From Pedobacter sp. AJM (GTDB lineage: Bacteria > Bacteroidota > Bacteroidia > Sphingobacteriales > Sphingobacteriaceae): 64,000 bases of DNA. Positions within the stretch are counted from its first letter, which is position 1. Every line of letters starts with the position of its first letter. Positions 9,383 through 16,671 of the stretch are shown piece by piece. Under the pieces are notes generated by a model. It worked only from the letters and a program-made list of their open reading frames with translations. It had not been told where the DNA came from and made no database searches. Both the position numbers and the translations under genes were made by a program. The stretch lies in the NCBI RefSeq assembly GCF_002197755.1, contig NZ_NHOT01000001.1, positions 62,001 to 126,000 on the forward strand. Reading direction: 5' to 3'.

Positions 9383-9504
9383 TATAGTGTCGCATCCTGA
9401 AATTAGATTTTTTGCCCACACTTTAAGCGTTTATTAAGAAATACTGCAAAACTTCCGTAACTATTATAACATCAATGCTACAGTTTAAAAGCCTTTGTGT
9501 TAAA

Positions 9505-9564
9505 TTGTCCCCCCTAAAGTGTGATTTAACCCCCTGTTTAAATCCATAAAAAATCGGTACTTTG
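9505..9564 (+). promoter_or_regulatory. Paired C-tract element and -7 box ahead of the arabinogalactan operon
   Basis: Two C-runs (C6 at 9509-9514 and C5 at 9530-9534), each preceded by a TTAA-rich stretch, lie 21 bp apart, that is two helical turns, in otherwise AT-rich DNA. A near-consensus -7 box TACTTTG (9558-9564) follows 23 bp later. The layout suits a dimeric activator bound just upstream of the promoter. A hybrid two-component regulator would be the usual activator of such an operon, but none is encoded in this window. Confidence 0.45.
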
Positions 9565-9576
9565 AATTTTAACCAA

Positions 9577-10932
9577 ATGATGAAAATCAAGCATCTTAAT
9601 TTCCAGTTGCACTTACTGATTAAAGATATACTGATTGGTGGCCTATGCTGTATGCTGAGTTTATATAGTGTGGCGCAGCAAAGTACTGTCAGTACCGTTG
9701 CCGCTAACGGATGGTCTAACAATTCGGTAAATACGGTAATCTTTAGAAAAAACGCCTTAGTCAGTTTTCGGCATATTCAATATGCGGCCTATTATGATGC
9801 TGATCAGTTTTTAGTGCTTGCCAAAAGAGAACTGAATTCGCCAACCTGGGAAACTTTAAGAACTGCTTATAAAGGTGATGCAGCCGATGCACATAAATCC
9901 ATCAGCATTATGGTAGATGGAGATGGGATTTTACATGTGGTATGGAGCCAGCACAATAACACGTTAAATTATGCATATGCGCTAAGTGCAGGCAGTCTGG
10001 TTTTAAGTGAGAAAAAACCAATGCTCGCCGAACGGGAGGGTAAGGTGAGTTATCCCGAATTTTACAAACTGGCTAACGGCGATTTGTTATTCCTCTACCG
10101 GGATGGAGGATCTGGTAACGGCAATCTGGTGATTAATCGATATGCGGTAAAAACAAAAAAATGGAGCAGAATCCAGAATAACTTAATTGATGGCGAAGGA
10201 CGTAGAAATGCCTATTGGCAGGTTGCAATCGATCAAAAAGGCGTGATTCATCTTTCCTGGGTATGGCGTGAAAGTCCTGATGTGGCCAGTAACCACGATC
10301 TCTGTTATGCAAAATCTGCTGATGGAGGTTTAACCTGGCAAAAATCTGATGGTGCGCCTTATCAATTGCCTATCAGTGCGGGTAATGCAGAGTATGCCTT
10401 AAAAATCCCACAAAAAAGTGAGCTCATTAACCAGACTTCTATGTTTGCAGATGCCAAAGGCAAAGTGTTTATAGCAAGTTATTGGCGTGAGGAGGGGGAA
10501 AGCATTCCGCAATATCATCTGGTTTATAAAACGGATAACGATTGGAGAGTGCATCACTTAAATTTTAGAAAAACCGCATTCAGTTTAAGTGGTGGTGGAA
10601 CCAAGCAGATTCCCATCGCCAGGCCCCAGATTATCGTTTGGAAAAATGGCAGGCATTACGCTGCCGGCCTGATCTTTAGAGACAAGGAAAGAGGAAGTAA
10701 AGCTTCAATCGCTTTGAATAATAATCTGCAGACAACGAACTGGGTAATAACGGATTTAACAGCCCAAAGCGTTGGCGATTGGGAACCCAGTTATGATACT
10801 GAATTGTGGAAAAATAGAAAAGTGTTAAGTTTGTTTTTGCAGGATGTAAAACAGATAGACGGCGAAGGAAAAGCCAGTCAGCAACCTACTGCCGTTCAGG
10901 TATTGAATTGGAAACCTAAAAAAAATGATTAA
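9577..10932 (+). CDS. BNR_4 beta-propeller enzyme, probable rhamnose-glucuronate cleaving (GH145/PL27-like)
   Basis: An exported 451-residue protein of the BNR_4 beta-propeller family. The ATG at 9577 is chosen because the TTG at 9562 is part of the -7 box; the signal peptide then ends around YSVAQQ. Repeated propeller-blade motifs are visible (HVVWSQHNNTLNYAY, HLSWVWRESPD, CYAKSADGGLTW). Known BNR_4-like enzymes include GH145 alpha-L-rhamnosidases and polysaccharide lyases acting at L-Rha-alpha-1,4-GlcA. The conserved H66 in SFRHIQYAAYYD is a candidate catalytic residue. As first gene of an operon with GH105, DUF2264/GH154 and a GH43_24-like gene, a role in removing rhamnose caps from arabinogalactan is a fair inference; hydrolase versus lyase cannot be decided here. 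Confidence 0.75.
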   Translation: MMKIKHLNFQLHLLIKDILIGGLCCMLSLYSVAQQSTVSTVAANGWSNNSVNTVIFRKNALVSFRHIQYAAYYDADQFLVLAKRELNSPTWETLRTAYKGDAADAHKSISIMVDGDGILHVVWSQHNNTLNYAYALSAGSLVLSEKKPMLAEREGKVSYPEFYKLANGDLLFLYRDGGSGNGNLVINRYAVKTKKWSRIQNNLIDGEGRRNAYWQVAIDQKGVIHLSWVWRESPDVASNHDLCYAKSADGGLTWQKSDGAPYQLPISAGNAEYALKIPQKSELINQTSMFADAKGKVFIASYWREEGESIPQYHLVYKTDNDWRVHHLNFRKTAFSLSGGGTKQIPIARPQIIVWKNGRHYAAGLIFRDKERGSKASIALNNNLQTTNWVITDLTAQSVGDWEPSYDTELWKNRKVLSLFLQDVKQIDGEGKASQQPTAVQVLNWKPKKND

Positions 10933-10943
10933 GCACAATTAAT

Positions 10944-13106
10944 ATGAATAAAAATAAGACAAAGGCCAGTATGATACTCGTGCTTTTCGCCGTATTTACT
11001 TTAAATTTTGGCGTTCATGCACAAGGAAAAAAGCAAGCTCGTAACAGTGCTTACCTGTTTGCCTATTTTACAGGGAATGATAAAGCGGAAGAATCTATTC
11101 GCTTTGCCATTAGCGAAGATGGCTATCATTACAAAGCCTTAAATCATAACAGGCCGGTTATTTCATCAGAAAAAATCAGTTCAACAGGCGGTGTTCGCGA
11201 TCCGCATATTTTACGTGGTGCCGATGGCAAGCATTTTTACATGGTGGCAACTGATATGGTATCGGCAAAAGGTTGGGACAGTAACCGGGCAATGGTGTTA
11301 TTAAAATCGAATGACTTAATTACCTGGAAATCCAGTATTGTTAATATTCAAAAAAAATATCCCAATCAGGAGAATTTAAAACGGGTGTGGGCACCGCAAA
11401 CCATTTATGATCCGGCTGTTAAAAAATACATGGTATACTGGTCTATGAAACATGGCAATGATCCTGATAAAATCTATTATGCTTATGCCAATGCAGATTT
11501 TAGCGACCTGGAGGGAACGCCTAAACAATTATTTTTCAGTCCGACAAATGGATCCTGTATTGATGGAGATATTATTTACGATAAAGGAAAATACAACCTG
11601 TTTTTTAAAACAGAGGGCAATGGAAACGGCATCAAAAAAGCAGTTTCCAGTTCCTTAACAAAGGAATATGTATTGGAAGACCGTTACTTACAACAAACCA
11701 CCGATGCGGTTGAGGGTGCCGGGGTTTTTAAGCTGAATGGTTCTGAAGATTATATTTTAATGTATGATGTTTACATGAAAGGACGCTATCAGTTTACCAA
11801 ATCTAAGGACCTGAACACTTTCAAAATCATTGATGAAGAAGTAACAATGGATTTTCATCCCCGCCATGGAACGGTGATGTCAATCAGTAAAGAAGAAGAA
11901 AACCGGTTGTTAAGCAAATGGTATAGTGCTTCATCCGTAGTGCAGGGGGCAGGCAACCCATCCATCAAGCAAAATAACATTGTGCTGGATACTGTGGCCA
12001 GAACCGTTTATTTGCCTGTTAATGATGGTACAGATTTGAAAGCATTTGATCCCGGGTTTTCTAAATTTTCAGGTGTGAGCATTAAGCCTGAAGGGAAGGT
12101 TGATTTCTCTAAAGGACCTGTACGTTATACACTTAAAATTGGCAACCAGGCAATGCAAACTTATGCCATATCCGCCGCCATCAACCGTAACCCAGTATTA
12201 AATGGTTTTTATGCCGATCCTGAAATCCTGTATTCAAACAAAACTTCAAAATTTTATTTATACCCTACCAGTGATGGCTTTACCGGCTGGAGTGGCACCT
12301 ATTTTAAAACCTTTTCTTCAACAGATCTGGTGAACTGGAAAGATGAAGGAGTGATTGTAGATTTAAATAAAGATGTTTCATGGGCAAAGAAAAATGCATG
12401 GGCTCCAACTGCGATAGAGAAGAAGGTAAATGGCGTATATAAATATTTTTACTATTTCACAGCTGCACAAAAAATCGGAGTGGCCGTGTCTGATCATCCT
12501 GCCGGACCTTTTAAGGACAGTGGTAAACCATTAATTGCCAAGCGGTCTGCAGGTATAAAGGGTGGACAAGAAATTGATCCTGATGTATTCACCGATCCGA
12601 AAACCGGGAAAAGCTATTTGTATTGGGGTAATGGATATATGGCTGTAGCAACACTTAATGAGGACATGGTTTCCATTGATACGACCTCTGTGAAGATCAT
12701 CACACCGGATAATAGTTTCCGTGAAGGCACAGAGGTTTTCTATAGAAACGGAAAATACTATTTTCTTTGGTCGGAAGAAGACACCAGAAGTCCTGATTAT
12801 GCCGTGCGATATGGATTTTCTGATTCCCCAACCGGAAAAATTACGGTTCCGGCTAATAATTTAATTTTATCGAAAAGGCCAGATCAGGGTATTTATGGTA
12901 CTGGCCACAATAGTGTGATTCAAATTCCGGGTAAAGATGAATGGTATATCGTTTATCACCGTTTTAATAGACCAAAAGGGATAACCATGGGTGATGCCGC
13001 AGGCTACAACCGGGAGGTATGCATTGATCAAATGGAATTTGATGAAAATGGCAATATCAAGAAAGTTATTCCCACATTGGAAGGTATAAACCCAATTCAT
13101 AAATGA
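10944..13106 (+). CDS. Double GH43 enzyme (GH43 - linker domain - GH43)
   Basis: An exported 720-residue protein with two complete GH43 propellers. The first (about residues 35-330) starts SAYLFAYFTGNDKAEESIRFA, a form seen in arabinofuranosidases acting on arabinogalactan (subfamily 34-like), with D86 in VRDPHIL as likely base. A short beta-rich linker domain follows (about 345-415, TVYLPVNDGTDLKAFDPGF). The second propeller (about 418-715) has base D425 (YADPEIL) and general acid E594 (REGTEVF). Two catalytic units of different type on one chain suggest two cuts on neighbouring linkages of one side chain. The gene is 11 nt after the BNR_4 gene and overlaps the GH105 gene by 4 nt. The subfamily of the second domain is uncertain. 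Confidence 0.88.
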   Translation: MNKNKTKASMILVLFAVFTLNFGVHAQGKKQARNSAYLFAYFTGNDKAEESIRFAISEDGYHYKALNHNRPVISSEKISSTGGVRDPHILRGADGKHFYMVATDMVSAKGWDSNRAMVLLKSNDLITWKSSIVNIQKKYPNQENLKRVWAPQTIYDPAVKKYMVYWSMKHGNDPDKIYYAYANADFSDLEGTPKQLFFSPTNGSCIDGDIIYDKGKYNLFFKTEGNGNGIKKAVSSSLTKEYVLEDRYLQQTTDAVEGAGVFKLNGSEDYILMYDVYMKGRYQFTKSKDLNTFKIIDEEVTMDFHPRHGTVMSISKEEENRLLSKWYSASSVVQGAGNPSIKQNNIVLDTVARTVYLPVNDGTDLKAFDPGFSKFSGVSIKPEGKVDFSKGPVRYTLKIGNQAMQTYAISAAINRNPVLNGFYADPEILYSNKTSKFYLYPTSDGFTGWSGTYFKTFSSTDLVNWKDEGVIVDLNKDVSWAKKNAWAPTAIEKKVNGVYKYFYYFTAAQKIGVAVSDHPAGPFKDSGKPLIAKRSAGIKGGQEIDPDVFTDPKTGKSYLYWGNGYMAVATLNEDMVSIDTTSVKIITPDNSFREGTEVFYRNGKYYFLWSEEDTRSPDYAVRYGFSDSPTGKITVPANNLILSKRPDQGIYGTGHNSVIQIPGKDEWYIVYHRFNRPKGITMGDAAGYNREVCIDQMEFDENGNIKKVIPTLEGINPIHK

Positions 13107-14233
13107 GAACAATAAAATTATTTTCAATGGCATTTCTTTTAATCCTGTTTTATGGGGTAACAGAAGTTCATGCGCAAACAAAAGATACCGTACTTGCTCA
13201 GCTTAATTTAGCCAATCAATACTGGCAGACTACAAATAAACCACAAGTTCGTGCCTTTTGGGATCATGCCGCCTACCATACGGGCAATATGGAGCTTTAT
13301 CAGCTCACCAAAAATGAAGCTTACCACAAATATGCTGAGGATTGGGCGGAACACAACCAATGGATGGGAGCAAAGTCTGCCAATAAATCTGAATGGAAAT
13401 ATAACTATGGTGAAACAGACGACCATGTGCTTTTTGGCGACTGGCAAATCTGCTTTCAAACCTATATCGATCTTTATCATATACAACCTGCAGAATATAA
13501 AGTGGCACGTGCAAAAGATGTGATGCAATACGAAATGAGTACGCCCAATCAGGATTATTGGTGGTGGGCAGATGGTTTGTATATGGTGATGCCTGTAATG
13601 ACCAAACTTTATAAGTTAACAGGCGATCAAAAATATTCAGATAAGCTTTATGAATATTTTATGTATGCCAATAGCATTATGTATGATCAGGAAGCGAAGC
13701 TTTACTACCGCGATGCCAAATATGTTTATCCCAAGCATAAAAGTACCAATGGCAAAAAAGATTTCTGGGCCAGGGGCGATGGATGGGTTTTCGCTGGCTT
13801 GGCTAAAGTGTTAAAAGATCTTCCTAAAAATGATCCGCATCGGAAAGAATACCTTACCAAATACCAGAACATGGCCAAAGCTATTGCAAAATCTCAGCAA
13901 AAAGAAGGCTATTGGACAAGGAGTATTCTGGATCCTGAACATGCGCCCGGTGCAGAAACCAGCGGAACTGCTTTTTTTACCTATGGTTTGCTTTGGGGCA
14001 TTAACAATGGCTATTTAAAAGAGAAGACATATCTTCCGGCAGCAAAAAAGGCATGGAAATACTTGTCAGAAACGGCCTTGCAAAAGAATGGAAAAGTAGG
14101 GTATGTACAGCCTATTGGTGAAAAGGCCATCCCCGGACAAGTAGTAGATGCAAATTCTACAGCTAATTTTGGCGTAGGTGCCTTTTTATTAGCCGGCTGC
14201 GAAATGTATCGTTATTTATCAAATCAACAGTAA
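13103..14233 (+). CDS. GH105 unsaturated glucuronyl/galacturonyl hydrolase
   Basis: An exported 376-residue (alpha/alpha)6-barrel enzyme. The signal peptide ends at VHAQ. Family motifs include WWWADGLYMVMPVM with probable catalytic D157, and FWARGDGWVFAGLAKVL, both typical of GH105/GH88 hydrolases that attack the double bond of 4,5-unsaturated uronic acids left by lyases. Its start overlaps the stop of the GH43 gene (ATGA). Its presence argues that a lyase step occurs in the pathway, which would favour a lyase role for the BNR_4 protein, although GH105 members acting on other glucuronides in arabinogalactan loci are known. Confidence 0.9.
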   Translation: MRTIKLFSMAFLLILFYGVTEVHAQTKDTVLAQLNLANQYWQTTNKPQVRAFWDHAAYHTGNMELYQLTKNEAYHKYAEDWAEHNQWMGAKSANKSEWKYNYGETDDHVLFGDWQICFQTYIDLYHIQPAEYKVARAKDVMQYEMSTPNQDYWWWADGLYMVMPVMTKLYKLTGDQKYSDKLYEYFMYANSIMYDQEAKLYYRDAKYVYPKHKSTNGKKDFWARGDGWVFAGLAKVLKDLPKNDPHRKEYLTKYQNMAKAIAKSQQKEGYWTRSILDPEHAPGAETSGTAFFTYGLLWGINNGYLKEKTYLPAAKKAWKYLSETALQKNGKVGYVQPIGEKAIPGQVVDANSTANFGVGAFLLAGCEMYRYLSNQQ

Positions 14234-14244
14234 AGCTCAATTCA

Positions 14245-15486
14245 ATGAACATAAAAAATATTGCGCTTGCTTTTTTGATGCTGATGTGCCTTGGCGGATC
14301 GGCAATTGCACAGAAAGTAAGTAAAAAAAGTGTGATGCTTAACGACAGGCAATTCTGGATCCAGCAGATGGATAAAATGGTTCGCCCGGTGTTGCAGAAT
14401 TTAGCCAATGATAGTCTGCGGATTGCCATGCCAAAGGTAACCTCAGTGCATGTTGATAATAAAGAGCACCGGATTAAAGTTCAATATGTAGAAGTGTTGG
14501 GAAGGGTTTTAAGTGGCATTGCGCCATGGTTGCAATTGGAAGATGGGGCTGCAGAAGAAGTTGCCTTAAGGAAACAATATCGCGAATGGGCACTCCGTGG
14601 ATTAAAAAATGCTTTGGATTCTAATGCCAAAGATTTTATGAATTTTGATATCGGCGGACAACAACTGGTTGATGCTTCCTATGTGGCGCTGGCCGTGGTA
14701 CGTGCACCCTGGTTATGGGAAAACCTGGATCAGAAAAATCAAACCTTATTGATGAAATCCATTGTCACTACCCGGAAATTTAAACCTGTATTTTCTAATT
14801 GGCTATTGTTTTCAGCTATGAATGAGGCTTTTCTAGCCAAATTTGGTTATGACTGGGATCCGATGCGTGTGGATTATGCACTCCAGCAAATGGAGCAATG
14901 GTATACGGGTGATGGGATGTATACTGATGGTACCTCATTCGCTTTTGACTATTACAATAGCTATGTGATTCATCCTTACCTGGCAGCACTTTCAGAAATT
15001 ATTGGTAAAAAAACCAATGCCTATAAGGACATGTTCGAGAAGATTAAAAAGCGCAATGAAAGATATGCCATCATTCAGGAGCGGTTAATTAATGCAGATG
15101 GAACTTATCCTGCAACTGGCCGCTCGATCATTTACCGTGGTGCGGCATTTCATCATTTAGCCGATATGGCTTTGCGAAAAGCATTGCCAAAGCAATTATC
15201 AGCAGAACAGGTTCGCTGCGCATTGACTGCCGTGATCAGAAAAACATTGGAAAGCCCTACCACCTATAAAAATGGTTGGTTAACCATTGGCTTATATGGT
15301 GAGCAGCCTGAGTTAGGCGATTTTTATAACAATCAGGGTAGCCCTTATATTGCTTCAAATATTTTTTTACCGCTGGGCTTACCCGCCAGCGATCCATTCT
15401 GGGCAAATCCACCAGCTAAATGGAGTGCACAGAAGATCTGGAGTGGCGAAAATTTCAAAAATGACCACAGCGAAAATTTAAAGTAA
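14245..15486 (+). CDS. DUF2264 family protein, probable GH154 beta-glucuronidase
   Basis: An exported 413-residue DUF2264 protein with a signal peptide ending at AIAQ. The family pattern is visible along its length: VLGRVLSGIAPWLQLEDGA, FSNWLLFSAMNEAFL, YTGDGMYTDGTSFAFDYYNSY and PATGRSIIYRGAAFHHLADMAL. Members of this family from an arabinogalactan locus of Bacteroides thetaiotaomicron were shown to be beta-glucuronidases (GH154). Here it lies 11 nt after the GH105 gene within the operon. Removing terminal glucuronate from galactan side chains is the inferred job. Confidence 0.85.
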   Translation: MNIKNIALAFLMLMCLGGSAIAQKVSKKSVMLNDRQFWIQQMDKMVRPVLQNLANDSLRIAMPKVTSVHVDNKEHRIKVQYVEVLGRVLSGIAPWLQLEDGAAEEVALRKQYREWALRGLKNALDSNAKDFMNFDIGGQQLVDASYVALAVVRAPWLWENLDQKNQTLLMKSIVTTRKFKPVFSNWLLFSAMNEAFLAKFGYDWDPMRVDYALQQMEQWYTGDGMYTDGTSFAFDYYNSYVIHPYLAALSEIIGKKTNAYKDMFEKIKKRNERYAIIQERLINADGTYPATGRSIIYRGAAFHHLADMALRKALPKQLSAEQVRCALTAVIRKTLESPTTYKNGWLTIGLYGEQPELGDFYNNQGSPYIASNIFLPLGLPASDPFWANPPAKWSAQKIWSGENFKNDHSENLK

Positions 15487-15546
15487 AAACAAAAAAATAA
15501 GTGTTTATTAACTCATTCACATGTAATTAAACCAAACAACATAGTT

Positions 15547-16665
15547 ATGAATAAGAGGATCAACTTTATCTTATGCTTTTTAACCCTCTCTTTATTGGCC
15601 TGTCAACTTGCTTCTGCGCAGCAAAAATATGCTTCATTTACGCAGGGTAAAATCTGGAAGGATGATAAAGGCGTACACATTAATGCGCATGGTGGTGGTA
15701 TAGTTGAACATAAAGGCACCTATTATTGGTTTGGTGAACATAAAATTGAAGGTGAAAAAGGAAATACCGCACAGGTTGGGGTTCATTGCTATTCTTCAAA
15801 AGATTTATATAACTGGAAGGATGAAGGCATCGCACTGTCGGTTTCTGATGACCTGAAAAGTGATATTGCAAGAGGATGTATTTTAGAAAGACCTAAGGTT
15901 GTTTACAATAAAAAAACTAAGAAATTTGTGATGTGGTTCCACCTGGAACTTCTGGGCAAAAGTTATGAAGCCGCCAGAAGTGGCGTTGCCGTAGCAGATA
16001 AACCCAACGGGCCTTATACCTTTATCAAAAGCTATCGCCCTAATGCAGGTAAAATGCCGTTTTATGCAGAGGGTACACCTGAGGCAGAAAAGGTAAATTG
16101 TGAAAATCCGGTAAATAGAAGTGATGGCTTTTTCTGCAGGGATTTTCCTGGCGGACAGATGGCAAGAGATATGACTGTTTTTGTAGATGATGATGGCAAG
16201 GCTTATCATGTTTTTTCTTCTGAAGAGAATTTCACCTTACACTTAGCCGAATTAAGCCCTGATTATTTAAGTCATACAGGCAAGTTCATCAGAATTTATG
16301 TAGGGCATCAAACAGAGGCACCAGCTTTATTTAAGAAAAATGGCACCTATTATATGGTGGGTTCTGGTTGCACAGGTTGGGCTCCAAACCCTGCCCGGTG
16401 GTTTAAGGCCAGTTCCATTTGGGGGCCATGGACGTATATGGGGAATCCTTGTCAGGGACCAGGTGCAAATATCACATATGGCGGACAAAGCACCCACATT
16501 CTTCCGGCTCCAGGAAAGAAAGGTGATTTCATTTTTATGGCAGATAAATGGGAACCTAAAAACGCCATCGATGGTCGTTACCTCTGGTTGCCGATTAAAT
16601 TTGAAGGCGATAAGCTTACTATAAACTGGCAGGATGAGTGGAACCTCAGTACGTTTAATAAATAG
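15547..16665 (+). CDS. GH43 subfamily 24-like exo-beta-1,3-galactanase
   Basis: An exported 372-residue single-domain GH43 protein. Near the N-terminus, where most GH43 enzymes have the base aspartate in a DP motif, it reads INAHGGGIVEHKGTYYWFGE (H48), with no aspartate. This is the mark of subfamily 24 exo-beta-1,3-galactanases, which lack the usual base. General-acid candidate E257 lies in TEAPALFKKNGTYYM, and FMADKW near the end is also typical. These enzymes bypass beta-1,6 branches while releasing galactose from beta-1,3-galactan, making this the backbone enzyme of the operon. It begins 60 nt after the DUF2264 gene and ends 6 nt before the GH127 gene. Confidence 0.87.
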   Translation: MNKRINFILCFLTLSLLACQLASAQQKYASFTQGKIWKDDKGVHINAHGGGIVEHKGTYYWFGEHKIEGEKGNTAQVGVHCYSSKDLYNWKDEGIALSVSDDLKSDIARGCILERPKVVYNKKTKKFVMWFHLELLGKSYEAARSGVAVADKPNGPYTFIKSYRPNAGKMPFYAEGTPEAEKVNCENPVNRSDGFFCRDFPGGQMARDMTVFVDDDGKAYHVFSSEENFTLHLAELSPDYLSHTGKFIRIYVGHQTEAPALFKKNGTYYMVGSGCTGWAPNPARWFKASSIWGPWTYMGNPCQGPGANITYGGQSTHILPAPGKKGDFIFMADKWEPKNAIDGRYLWLPIKFEGDKLTINWQDEWNLSTFNK

Positions 16666-16671
16666 GAGCTT

